The position numbers were made by a program, and so were the translations under genes. A stretch of 15,062 bases of DNA from NCBI GenBank assembly GCA_030637965.1, contig DAOWFO010000023.1:1-15062 (forward strand), written 5' to 3'. Below, in pieces: positions 1 through 6,810 of this stretch. Below the pieces are notes generated by a model. The model worked only from the letters and a program-made list of their open reading frames with translations, made no database searches and was not told where the DNA came from. The stretch's first letter is position 1; each line of letters begins with the position of its first letter. The DNA is from Thermoplasmata archaeon. Lineage in GTDB: Archaea > Thermoplasmatota > E2 > DHVEG-1.

Positions 1-486
1 AAAACCAACAGTTATGGCAATAAGAATCAAAGTAAAGTCGATTGGGAGTACTACAGAAAGTATCAAACTAGATGCTTGAATTAAGAGTGAAATCCATGCA
101 ATCTCTGTTATTATTATTAAAATGGCTGATGCATAACGAACTTTATCATCAAAAAGAGATCCTGTGATATCAGGGAGAGTAATAAGTCCTGTTTTTCTAA
201 CTTTGTGTGCTATAAACAATCCAAGAATAATAAGACCCAGACCTCCACCAATATCATACCAAAGTGCAGGCAGTCCTTGAGCATATATACGACCCCCTGC
301 AACAATGGTAGCAGAGCCACCTACTGTAGTTGCAGTTATTGTTGCGGTTAAAGCAAACCATCCAAGGCTTCGATCTGCTAAGAAGAAACCCTTTGTCGTT
401 TTTGCCTTTCTGGTACTAACAATACCTATCAAAATAATGACAGCAAGATATGCAATTAGTATTCCAACAGTAAGTTCAGATTCCAT
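1..486 (-). CDS. Sodium:solute symporter (SSS family), N-terminal part
   Basis: This reading frame stays open to the window edge, so only the first 162 residues are visible, starting at the ATG at 486-484. The protein should sit in the cytoplasmic membrane and take up a small solute with Na+. The start has a hydrophobic first helix (GILIAYLAVIILIGIV), then the typical SSS loop KGFFLADRSLGW, a small-residue-rich helix with TATTVGGSA, the motif GGGLGLIILG, and a TLPD motif where the family usually has TLPE or TLPD. The substrate cannot be read from the sequence; monocarboxylates, amino acids and other small solutes are all known for this family. It is divergent from the crotonase gene, with a dyad just before its start. 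The family call is secure and the gene is partial only because the window ends. Confidence 0.88.
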   Translation of the reverse strand, partial: MESELTVGILIAYLAVIILIGIVSTRKAKTTKGFFLADRSLGWFALTATITATTVGGSATIVAGGRIYAQGLPALWYDIGGGLGLIILGLFIAHKVRKTGLITLPDITGSLFDDKVRYASAILIIITEIAWISLLIQASSLILSVVLPIDFTLILIAITVGF

Positions 487-487
487 T

Positions 488-515
488 GTTAACCACGAGC
501 CGCGGCATGGTTAAC
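488..515. promoter_or_regulatory. Perfect 8-bp inverted repeat, probable operator
   Basis: GTTAACCA (488-495) and TGGTTAAC (508-515) form a perfect inverted repeat around a 12-base GC-rich spacer, which itself contains the palindrome GCCGCGGC (499-506). The GC-rich core stands out in very AT-rich intergenic DNA. The dyad ends one base before the symporter start codon and covers the transcription start predicted from the TATA-like box at 518-527. That placement fits a repressor site for the symporter gene. The regulator is unknown. A hairpin in the symporter leader is the alternative reading. Confidence 0.55.
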
Positions 516-517
516 TG

Positions 518-527
518 TTTATTAATA
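518..527 (-). promoter_or_regulatory. TATA-like box for the symporter gene
   Basis: Read on the minus strand this is TATTAATAAA. An archaeal start site about 26 bases downstream would fall near position 499, inside the inverted repeat at 488-515 and just before the ATG at 486. The call rests on position and composition only. Confidence 0.4.
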
Positions 528-540
528 CTTTTTCCCAAAA

Positions 541-550
541 TTTATATTTA
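541..550 (+). promoter_or_regulatory. TATA-like box for the first crotonase gene
   Basis: TTTATATTTA lies about 33 bases (box centre) before the ATG at 578. A start site about 26 bases downstream of the box centre falls near 571, giving a nearly leaderless transcript. This favours the ATG at 578 over the in-frame TTG at 569. Confidence 0.5.
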
Positions 551-577
551 AAATAACATTCCTAATGATTGATATCT

Positions 578-1360
578 ATGGATTATATAACATTAACAAC
601 TGAGGTAAGAGAAAACATTGCACATATTACACTCAATAGACCTGATAGACTTAATTCATTTGACATTAAACTTGGTGAAGAACTCTATCATGTGCTAAGA
701 AATATCTCCTCTAATAATAGTATCAGGGCGGTAATTATCAAAGGAACAGGTAAAGGTTTTTGTGGTGGGGGAGATGTAAAAGAGATGTATGTTGCAGAAA
801 ACAAATCACAATTTCTACGTGATCTAACAAGAGCAATTCACAGATGTGTCATCGAAATGAGAACTATGGAAAAACCTGTAATAGCAGCAGTTAATGGATC
901 AGCTTTTGGTGCAGGTCTCTCACTTGCAATTGCATGTGATATCATCGTAGCAGTTAAAGGAGTTAAAATGGGTACAGCATTTATTGGAATTGGTCTTGCA
1001 CCTGGGTGTGGTACACAGTTTTTCACAAAACTTGTTGGATACCAAAGAGCATGTGAATATATTCTTACCTCAAAGGTATTCACTGTTGAGGAAGGCGAAA
1101 AACTGGGATTTATAAACAAAATAGTAAATAAAGATGATCTAGACAATGCAGTTGAGGAATTTGCATCAAAGTTTAGAAAATTACCACCAATAGCAGTAGG
1201 TAAGGCAAAAATGCTCATCAATAAAAGTCTGGACAACGATATGATAAACCACCTTGAACTTGAAAGTATAACTGCATCAATGTCAGCATCAACAGAAGAT
1301 TTCAAGGAAGGGGTTACAGCTTTTATCGAAAAAAGAAAACCGATCTTTAAAGGAAGATAG
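578..1360 (+). CDS. Crotonase-fold protein, PaaG-like, without hydratase glutamates
   Basis: This is an enoyl-CoA hydratase/isomerase superfamily protein of 260 residues acting on an acyl-CoA ester. The N-terminal LNRPDRLNSF, the oxyanion-hole segment GKGFCGGGDVKEM (58-70) and NGSAFGAGLSLAIACD (106-121) define the fold. The two glutamates used by true hydratases (rat Glu144 and Glu164) are Ser115 and Phe135 here, the pattern of PaaG-type ring-opening/isomerase enzymes. The Asp that PaaG-type isomerases keep in their PDxG segment is replaced by Gly143 (APGCG). It may therefore be an isomerase with a different general base, or act by oxyanion stabilisation alone. I chose ATG 578 over TTG 569 because of the TATA-like box spacing. 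It precedes the methylglutaconyl-CoA hydratase gene by 107 bases. Superfamily certain, reaction unknown. Confidence 0.87.
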   Translation: MDYITLTTEVRENIAHITLNRPDRLNSFDIKLGEELYHVLRNISSNNSIRAVIIKGTGKGFCGGGDVKEMYVAENKSQFLRDLTRAIHRCVIEMRTMEKPVIAAVNGSAFGAGLSLAIACDIIVAVKGVKMGTAFIGIGLAPGCGTQFFTKLVGYQRACEYILTSKVFTVEEGEKLGFINKIVNKDDLDNAVEEFASKFRKLPPIAVGKAKMLINKSLDNDMINHLELESITASMSASTEDFKEGVTAFIEKRKPIFKGR

Positions 1361-1395
1361 AATATTTCGACAATAAATGTAAAAACTTTAGAAAG

Positions 1396-1407
1396 GTTTA
1401 TTTATTT
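1396..1407 (+). promoter_or_regulatory. TATA-like box before the LiuC-type hydratase
   Basis: GTTTATTTATTT follows a purine-rich GAAAG that could serve as a BRE. A start near 1428 would leave a leader of about 40 bases carrying the ribosome binding site AAGGGGAG (1456-1463), which ends four bases before the ATG at 1468. It would let the carboxylase genes be transcribed separately from the first crotonase gene. Confidence 0.4.
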
Positions 1408-1467
1408 CTCCTAATATCGTCAGCACAAAGATATGGAATTATATTATAATTTCCTAAGGGGAGAATT

Positions 1468-2250
1468 ATGAAATATGAAACAATAGAGCTAACAAGGGAA
1501 AAAGACATAGTAACAGTTCTTCTCAATAGACCAGAAGTTCATAATGCTATGAATGAAAAGCTTATGAAAGAATTAACAAGCTGTTTTAAAGAACTCAGTA
1601 ATGATGACAAGACAAGAATAATCATCTTAACAGGCAATGGGAAGTCCTTTTCGGCAGGTGCCGACCTCAATTGGATGAAAAGTATGGCTCATTATTCTAA
1701 AGAAGAAAACATCAAGGACAGTAGACTACTATTAGACTTATACGAAACCATTTACAACTGCAAAAAACCAGTAATAGGGCGTATAAATGGTCATGCATTC
1801 GGTGGAGGAATCGGTCTTATTGCAGTATGTGACTTGACTATAGCACCTCCTGGTAAGAAATTTGCATTTAGCGAAGTAAACCTTGGAATAATTCCATCTG
1901 TGATTTCAACTTATATTGTAAGACGCATTGGATTAATTAATATGAGACGTCTATTTATAACAGGTGAACAGTTTGATTCTGAATATGCAAACAAAATAGG
2001 ACTAATTGATTATATAGCATCAGATGAAGAATTTGATACGAAAGTTCAGAAATATGTAAAGCTACTTCATTCCTCAGGTCCTAAAGCAATGATTGAAGTA
2101 AAAGATTTAATAAATAAATACCAAAATATGACCGTTGAAAAATACAAGGAGCATACAGTAAAAAAAATATCTGAACTAAGAGTTTCGGATGAGGGACGGG
2201 AAGGAATAAATGCATTTCTTGAAAAAAGAAATTCAAAATGGAGTGATTAA
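1468..2250 (+). CDS. liuC: Methylglutaconyl-CoA hydratase (LiuC/AUH-type crotonase)
   Basis: Likely reaction: 3-methylglutaconyl-CoA plus water to 3-hydroxy-3-methylglutaryl-CoA, the step after methylcrotonyl-CoA carboxylase in leucine breakdown. The 260-residue protein carries FSAGADLNWMKSM (61-73), GHAFGGGIGLIAVCD (108-122) and FAFSEVNLGIIPSVIS (132-147). The last segment and the ADLNWM motif are characteristic of LiuC-type hydratases. The catalytic glutamate equivalent to rat Glu164 is present (Glu136), while the Glu144 position is Gly, as in other LiuC-type proteins. The ATG has a strong site, AAGGGGAG at 1456-1463. The stop is two bases before the biotin carboxylase start, so the genes are surely co-transcribed, and that context supports the specific assignment. 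Alternative: hydratase for a related branched enoyl-CoA. Confidence 0.82.
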   Translation: MKYETIELTREKDIVTVLLNRPEVHNAMNEKLMKELTSCFKELSNDDKTRIIILTGNGKSFSAGADLNWMKSMAHYSKEENIKDSRLLLDLYETIYNCKKPVIGRINGHAFGGGIGLIAVCDLTIAPPGKKFAFSEVNLGIIPSVISTYIVRRIGLINMRRLFITGEQFDSEYANKIGLIDYIASDEEFDTKVQKYVKLLHSSGPKAMIEVKDLINKYQNMTVEKYKEHTVKKISELRVSDEGREGINAFLEKRNSKWSD

Positions 2251-2252
2251 TT

Positions 2253-3755
2253 TTGTTTGAGAAGGTGCTAATAGCAAACCGTGGTGAAATTGCTGTAAGG
2301 ATCATTAAAGCGTGTCAAGAAATGAGCATAAAAACCGTTGCTGTTTATTCAAATGTTGATAAAAAGGCTCCACATGTTCAACTTGCAGATGAAAGCATAA
2401 GCCTTGGAGATCCAACTCCTATTGAAAGCTATCTGAACATTCTAAAAATAATTGAATTTGCACAGGATGCTGGTGCTGATGCAATACACCCTGGATATGG
2501 ATTTCTTGCAGAAAATCCTGACTTTGCACAAGCATGCAAAAGCAAAGACATTAAATTCATTGGTCCAAATCCAGATGTTATTAGCCTGATGGGTGATAAA
2601 ATTGCAGCGAAGAAAACCATGGAAAAAGCAGGAGTACCTGTTATACCTGGATATCATGGAAAAAATCAGGATAATACTTCACTTGTAAAAGAAGGTATGA
2701 AAATTGGATTTCCACTTTTAGTTAAAGCTGCTGCTGGTGGTGGCGGCAAGGGTATTAGAATAGTGCATAACGAAGATGTACTTGAAGAATCGATAGAAGG
2801 TGCAAAACGTGAATCAAAATCCTCATTTGGGAATGATACAGTATTTCTTGAGAAATATATAGAAAAGCCAAGACATATAGAATTTCAGATACTCGCTGAT
2901 GAACACGGAAACATTATACACCTTTTTGAAAGGGAATGCTCTGTACAAAGAAGACATCAAAAAATTATTGAAGAAACTCCATCTCCAATAATAAATCCCG
3001 AATTGAGAGAGAAAATGGGTAACACAGCGATAAAAGCCGCAAAGGCAGTGAACTATTACAATGCAGGAACTGTAGAGTTTATGGTTGATGGAGAACTTAA
3101 CTTTTTTTTCATGGAGATGAATACGCGTCTTCAGGTAGAACATCCAATAACAGAAATGACTACTGGCATTGATCTTGCAAAATGGCAGTTAAAAATTGCT
3201 AATGGAATGAAACTTACACTCAAGCAAAATGATATATTCCAACGAGGTCATGCCATTGAATGTCGAATATATGCAGAAAATCCATCAAAAGGTTTTCTAC
3301 CAAGTATTGGAACCATAGAAAAAGTAGAATTTCCCACTGGGCCCAATATAAGAAATGATACTGGCATTTTTGCGGGAATGGAAATAACTCCATATTATGA
3401 TCCCATGCTTTCAAAAATTGTAGTGAGTAGCGAAAATAGGGAGGAAAGCATCAATAAAATGATTTGGGCATTATCCAAATATGTAGTTTTAGGTGTTACC
3501 ACCAATATATCTTTCTTACAGAAGGTTATTAGTCATAAGGAATTTAGGAAAGGAAACATCACTACTCATTTCATTGATAACTATTTCAAGGATTGGGCAA
3601 TTTCTAAAGAAGGCTTACCTATTACTGCCATAATAGCTCTTGCAGTTTATGATTCAATTCATTCAAGAACACAGGAAATCGTTAGATATAAAGAGTCTGA
3701 TCCTCACTCCCCATGGAAACATGTAGGAAGATGGAGAATAGGAGCTGAAGAATAG
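2253..3755 (+). CDS. mccA: Methylcrotonyl-CoA carboxylase alpha part: biotin carboxylase
   Basis: ATP-dependent carboxylation of biotin on the carrier protein. The order is a biotin carboxylase N-domain (LIANRGEIAVRII from residue 6), an ATP-grasp domain with glycine-rich loop KAAAGGGGKGI (158-168), ERECSVQRRHQKIIEE (227-242) and the catalytic FMEMNTRLQVEHP (286-298), where Glu288, Asn290, Arg292 and Glu296 match the E. coli AccC numbering. After residue ~450 comes a short tail containing SPWKHVGRWRIG, resembling the segment that leads into the carrier domain in fused MCC/PCC alpha chains. The protein therefore looks like an alpha chain cut before its biotinyl domain. The start is the TTG at 2253, with GGAG at 2240-2243, because the family N-terminus begins exactly there. 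The gene ends in TAG directly followed, in the same frame, by the ATG of the carrier gene. Confidence 0.93.
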   Translation: MFEKVLIANRGEIAVRIIKACQEMSIKTVAVYSNVDKKAPHVQLADESISLGDPTPIESYLNILKIIEFAQDAGADAIHPGYGFLAENPDFAQACKSKDIKFIGPNPDVISLMGDKIAAKKTMEKAGVPVIPGYHGKNQDNTSLVKEGMKIGFPLLVKAAAGGGGKGIRIVHNEDVLEESIEGAKRESKSSFGNDTVFLEKYIEKPRHIEFQILADEHGNIIHLFERECSVQRRHQKIIEETPSPIINPELREKMGNTAIKAAKAVNYYNAGTVEFMVDGELNFFFMEMNTRLQVEHPITEMTTGIDLAKWQLKIANGMKLTLKQNDIFQRGHAIECRIYAENPSKGFLPSIGTIEKVEFPTGPNIRNDTGIFAGMEITPYYDPMLSKIVVSSENREESINKMIWALSKYVVLGVTTNISFLQKVISHKEFRKGNITTHFIDNYFKDWAISKEGLPITAIIALAVYDSIHSRTQEIVRYKESDPHSPWKHVGRWRIGAEE

Positions 3756-4256
3756 ATGTTTATAAACTATGAGCATGAAAATAATGTATACAATGTATCA
3801 GTTGAGCGGAGAAAGGATCTTTATTTTATCACATATGACAATACCGAATACAAAGTTAAAGCTGAAGAGATTAAACCCGGTCATCTGAAAATAAAACTTG
3901 GCGATAGGATTATAAAAAGTGTGATTACAACAGGAAAGAAAGATAAATTTGTATTTACAGATGGAAATGTCTTTAAGGTAAAAAATGTAGAACTCTCCGG
4001 AGCAATAAAAACCAAAAAAAGGAAAGAGGAAGGAAATCTCAATTCTCCAATCTCAGGTAAAATTGTAAACATAAAAATCAAAAATGGAGATATAGCAAAA
4101 AAAGGAGATGTCTTAATGGTTATTGAAGCCATGAAAATGGAATATTTAATAAGAGCTCCTTTCAACGGTAAGATAAAAAAAGTTAATTTTAAAGAAAAAG
4201 ATCAAATTGAAATTGGCCAAAAAACTATAGACATTATAAAAAAAGAGGAGGCATAA
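3756..4256 (+). CDS. Biotin carboxyl carrier protein of the MCC-type carboxylase
   Basis: This 166-residue protein carries the biotin that shuttles the carboxyl group between the carboxylase and the carboxyltransferase. The C-terminal biotinyl domain (about 93-163) begins with NSPISGKIVNI and contains EAMKME, with Lys127 as the biotin acceptor. The first ~80 residues form a beta-rich segment like the linker (BT-type) region of MCC/PCC alpha chains. A lysine-rich hinge (KTKKRKEE, 85-92) separates the two parts. The ATG directly follows the TAG of the biotin carboxylase, without a base between them and in the same reading frame; joined, the two would give a typical alpha chain of about 667 residues. 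No separate ribosome binding site of note precedes it (GGAG at 3740-3743 lies inside the upstream gene), so translational coupling is likely. Confidence 0.93.
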   Translation: MFINYEHENNVYNVSVERRKDLYFITYDNTEYKVKAEEIKPGHLKIKLGDRIIKSVITTGKKDKFVFTDGNVFKVKNVELSGAIKTKKRKEEGNLNSPISGKIVNIKIKNGDIAKKGDVLMVIEAMKMEYLIRAPFNGKIKKVNFKEKDQIEIGQKTIDIIKKEEA

Positions 4257-4260
4257 TTTT

Positions 4261-5868
4261 ATGGACGTTATAGAAAGCAATATTAATACTTCAAGTAAAG
4301 AATTCAAGGAAAATTTCAATCATTATGAAAAACTTGTAACTGATTTAAAAAAGGAAATTGCGATTGCGTCGAAAGGTGGTGGCGAGGATAAAATTAAACT
4401 ACATATATCAAGAAATAAAATACTTGCCCGTGAAAGAATAGACGCACTTCTTGATCCAGACACTCCATTTATGGAATTTAACACTCTTGCCGCCCATGGT
4501 ATGTATAAAAACAGGGCACCATGTGCAGGTATTGTAACAGGAATCGGAATAGTCCATGGTCGAGAGGTAATAATAGTAGCAAATGATGCAACAGTTACTG
4601 GAGGAACATATTATCCTATGACTGTGAAAAAGCATCTAAGAGCACAAGAAATTGCCATGAAAAATAATCTACCATGCATATATCTTGTGGATTCCGGAGG
4701 TGCATTTTTACCTATGCAAGATGAGGTTTTTCCAGATAGAGAACATTTCGGAAGGATTTTTTTTAACCAAGCTAAAATGTCATCAATGGGCATCCCTCAG
4801 ATTGCTGTAGTTATGGGTTCTTGTACTGCTGGCGGAGCATATGTTCCCGCAATGTCAGATGAAACAGTAATAGTCAAAGGTACAGGTACAATTTTTCTTG
4901 GGGGCCCTCCACTTGTAAAGGCAGCAACAGGTGAGGAGGTAAGCGCAGAGGACCTTGGTGGTGCGGATATACATTGTAGAATTAGCGGAGTATCTGATCA
5001 TTATGCTCACGGTGACTTAGAGGCAATTCATATAGCAAGAAACATCGTTGAAAATCTAAACAGACCTGAAAAAACATATCTAGATATTAAAAAACCAGAG
5101 GATCCATTATATGATATAAGAGAAATCTATGGTATAATACCTAAAGATTCCAGAAAAACATACGACGTTCGTGAAATAATCGCTCGTATCATTGATGGTT
5201 CAAAATTTCACGAATTCAAAGAACTTTATGGTAATACTTTAATTTGTGGTTTTGCTAGAATAATGGGCTATCCTGTTGGAATACTTGCAAATAACGGAGT
5301 ATTGTTTTCGGAATCAGCACTTAAAGGTTCGCATTTTATAGAAATGTGTGGTCAAAGAAAAATCCCATTAGTATTCCTGCAAAACATAACTGGATTCATG
5401 GTTGGAAGTAAATATGAATCGGGAGGCATCGCAAAAGATGGTGCAAAAATGGTATCGGCAGTGACATGTGCAGAAGTACCTAAATTCACAGTAGTAATCG
5501 GTGGATCTTTTGGTGCAGGCAACTATGGTATGTGTGGTAGAGCTTACGAACCAAGACAGCTTTGGATGTGGCCAAACTCTAGAATTTCTGTTATGGGTGG
5601 AGAACAAGCTGCTAATGTTCTCTTGACAGTTAAACGTGATCAACTATGGAGAAAAGGAAAAGAGCTTACTAAAAAAGAGGAAAAAGATATAAAAATGCCC
5701 ATATTAAAAAAATATGAAACAGAAGGAAGTCCGTATTATAGCACTTCGCGAATATGGGATGATGGGGTAATCGACCCTGTAGACACACGTATGTTATTAG
5801 GATTGGGCATTTCAGCATCACTTAATTCACCCATACCTGATTGGAAACCTGGCGTATTCAGAATGTAA
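4261..5868 (+). CDS. mccB: Methylcrotonyl-CoA carboxylase beta (carboxyltransferase)
   Basis: Transfers the carboxyl group from carboxybiotin to the acyl-CoA, most likely 3-methylcrotonyl-CoA. At 535 residues it has the usual MCC beta length. The N-half crotonase-like domain shows RNKILARERIDALLDP (51-66), DSGGAFLPMQDEVFPDREHF (144-163), GSCTAGGAYVPAMSDE (186-201) and GGPPLVKAATGEEVSAEDLG (214-233). The C-half has GILANNGVLFSESALKGSHF, NITGFMVG and GSFGAGNYGMCGRAYEP. The sequence AFLPMQDEVFPDREHFGRIF separates MCC (and geranyl-CoA) carboxylases from propionyl/acetyl-CoA enzymes. The site GAGGAGG (4245-4251), inside the end of the carrier gene, lies nine bases before the ATG. It is the last gene of the operon. 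Geranyl-CoA carboxylase is the main alternative, less likely beside a LiuC-type hydratase. Confidence 0.92.
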   Translation: MDVIESNINTSSKEFKENFNHYEKLVTDLKKEIAIASKGGGEDKIKLHISRNKILARERIDALLDPDTPFMEFNTLAAHGMYKNRAPCAGIVTGIGIVHGREVIIVANDATVTGGTYYPMTVKKHLRAQEIAMKNNLPCIYLVDSGGAFLPMQDEVFPDREHFGRIFFNQAKMSSMGIPQIAVVMGSCTAGGAYVPAMSDETVIVKGTGTIFLGGPPLVKAATGEEVSAEDLGGADIHCRISGVSDHYAHGDLEAIHIARNIVENLNRPEKTYLDIKKPEDPLYDIREIYGIIPKDSRKTYDVREIIARIIDGSKFHEFKELYGNTLICGFARIMGYPVGILANNGVLFSESALKGSHFIEMCGQRKIPLVFLQNITGFMVGSKYESGGIAKDGAKMVSAVTCAEVPKFTVVIGGSFGAGNYGMCGRAYEPRQLWMWPNSRISVMGGEQAANVLLTVKRDQLWRKGKELTKKEEKDIKMPILKKYETEGSPYYSTSRIWDDGVIDPVDTRMLLGLGISASLNSPIPDWKPGVFRM

Positions 5869-5888
5869 GCAAAGGTAATTTGGATAGG

Positions 5889-5898
5889 ATTTATAAAT
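5889..5898 (+). promoter_or_regulatory. TATA-like box before the 99-aa gene
   Basis: ATTTATAAAT lies 41-50 bases before the ATG at 5939. A start near 5920 leaves a short leader holding the ribosome binding site GAGGGG (5930-5935). Its position argues that the next gene is transcribed separately from the carboxylase operon. Confidence 0.5.
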
Positions 5899-5938
5899 AA
5901 GTAAATATTACAGGGAATTATAGTTTGGTGAGGGGAAG

Positions 5939-6238
5939 ATGAAGGACAAAATCTTAAGAGAAGCTAAAGAGTGGTACGAAAGTCAAAAGGAAAATCCAGA
6001 TATAGGAGATTTTGTTGATTTAGTAATCGACAAAACAACGGATTCTGTCATTGATAAAGTTAGACAAGAACTGGAAAATGAGTTTGAAATTGGAAATCTC
6101 GAGCATCCATTTATAATTTCTAGTGAATATTATCTTGAACTTAAATTAAAGGATATTAAAGAAAAACTTACTAATTCTTCTTATCATAAAAACGATTTAA
6201 AAAAAGATAAGATAACAGACGATATAGGTTTGGAATAA
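5939..6238 (+). CDS. Hypothetical protein, 99 aa, charged and helical
   Basis: I do not recognise this protein. It is soluble, rich in Lys, Glu and Asp, with no signal peptide, membrane segment, cysteine or metal motif. Residues 1-50 look helical (KEWYESQKE, then VIDKTTDSVIDKVRQELENE), residues 55-78 include EHPFIISSEYYLELKLKDIK, and the last ~20 residues are a polar, probably disordered tail. It is supported as a gene by a TATA-like box, a strong ribosome binding site (GAGGGG ending four bases before the ATG) and an intact frame. It stands alone between the carboxylase operon and a 334-base gap, so its context suggests no function. Confidence 0.7.
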   Translation: MKDKILREAKEWYESQKENPDIGDFVDLVIDKTTDSVIDKVRQELENEFEIGNLEHPFIISSEYYLELKLKDIKEKLTNSSYHKNDLKKDKITDDIGLE

Positions 6239-6572
6239 AATCTTTTTATAAATATCAGTAAGTGTTTCCCATTAAATATTATGATTAAAAAATAAATTCT
6301 TACTAACCTATACCACTACCTTGTTTAAATTTTATTAAAATAAAAACGGGAGGGAATAAGTGTAAAGTTTTCCACTTGTTATTAAAATAAAATAGCAGAA
6401 ACCATTACACCATTCTGTGGGTTGAAATATTAATTGGTTATTTATAATTAACTGTTGATGATATTTAAGATATATTTCCTTTTTGACATTTTATCAGAGT
6501 ATGTTTTAATAATATTAATTTTAAAAAAACATGTGATAGAATAAGGATAATAGAATAAAGGAGATTATAAAA
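6239..6572. other. 334-base AT-rich gap with a repeat pair and a hairpin
   Basis: No convincing protein gene lies here until the small ORF at 6573. The centre holds a 14-base perfect direct repeat, TTATTAAAATAAAA, at 6332-6345 and 6379-6392. Between the copies is the purine run CGGGAGGGAATAAG (6347-6360), whose only nearby GTG is followed at once by a stop, and a possible RNA hairpin (6355-6362 pairing with 6373-6380). The remainder is AT-rich DNA that should include the promoter of the small gene, for example TTTAATAATA at 6505-6514. A small RNA is possible but unproven. Confidence 0.4.
6332..6392. repeat. 14-base direct repeat flanking a hairpin
   Basis: TTATTAAAATAAAA occurs at 6332-6345 and again at 6379-6392, 47 bases apart. 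AATAAGTG (6355-6362) can pair with CACTTGTT (6373-6380), including one G-U pair, around a ten-base loop. The repeat is low in complexity, so chance is a real alternative, but the symmetric arrangement around a stem and a purine run is notable. Confidence 0.35.
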
Positions 6573-6704
6573 ATGAAACACAAGCATAGTAAAATTGGAG
6601 AATATGGCATAAGATGGAAACCAGTTGAAGGATACTTGAAAAAAGGCGGTAAAAAGGTTCCACCACATATGAAAAAAGTTGAATTTAAATGGAGAAATAA
6701 CTAG
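6573..6704 (+). CDS. Small basic protein, 43 aa
   Basis: A short ORF that a minimum-length cut-off would miss. The ribosome binding site AAAGGAG (6557-6563) stands nine bases before the ATG, and the stop is TAG at 6702-6704. The product is strongly basic (about 14 Lys/Arg), with three tryptophan/tyrosine-containing islands: EYGIRWKPVEGY (10-21), KKGGKKVPPHMKK (23-35) and FKWRN. The pattern aromatic, Val, x, Gly-Tyr, then a Lys-Gly-Gly-Lys turn, Val and a later His resembles short nucleic-acid-binding-like segments widespread in archaeal and viral proteins, but I cannot name a family. An opposing minus-strand frame (6465-6731) is phenylalanine-rich and lacks a start signal, so I read this strand as the coding one. 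Confidence 0.6.
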   Translation: MKHKHSKIGEYGIRWKPVEGYLKKGGKKVPPHMKKVEFKWRNN

Positions 6705-6802
6705 AAATATTGAGATATCACAATAATTCATTGGTATTAAAAATATCTAAAACCAATTTATCATTTTTGAATATATAATTTAAAAAAAAGGTAACTCAGT
6801 TG

Positions 6803-6810
6803 GTTTAAAT
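6803..6810 (+). promoter_or_regulatory. TATA-like box for the Nudix gene
   Basis: GTTTAAAT is centred about 29 bases before the ATG at 6836, which predicts an almost leaderless transcript. No ribosome binding site precedes that ATG, consistent with leaderless translation in archaea. Confidence 0.45.

Noticed and set aside
305..514. Plus-strand 69-residue frame at the left edge
   Set aside because: Antisense to the clear symporter coding sequence; no independent support.
6465..6731. Minus-strand 88-residue frame opposite the 43-aa gene
   Set aside because: Phenylalanine-rich translation of AT-rich DNA, no ribosome binding site; the plus strand has a proper start signal and a better protein.
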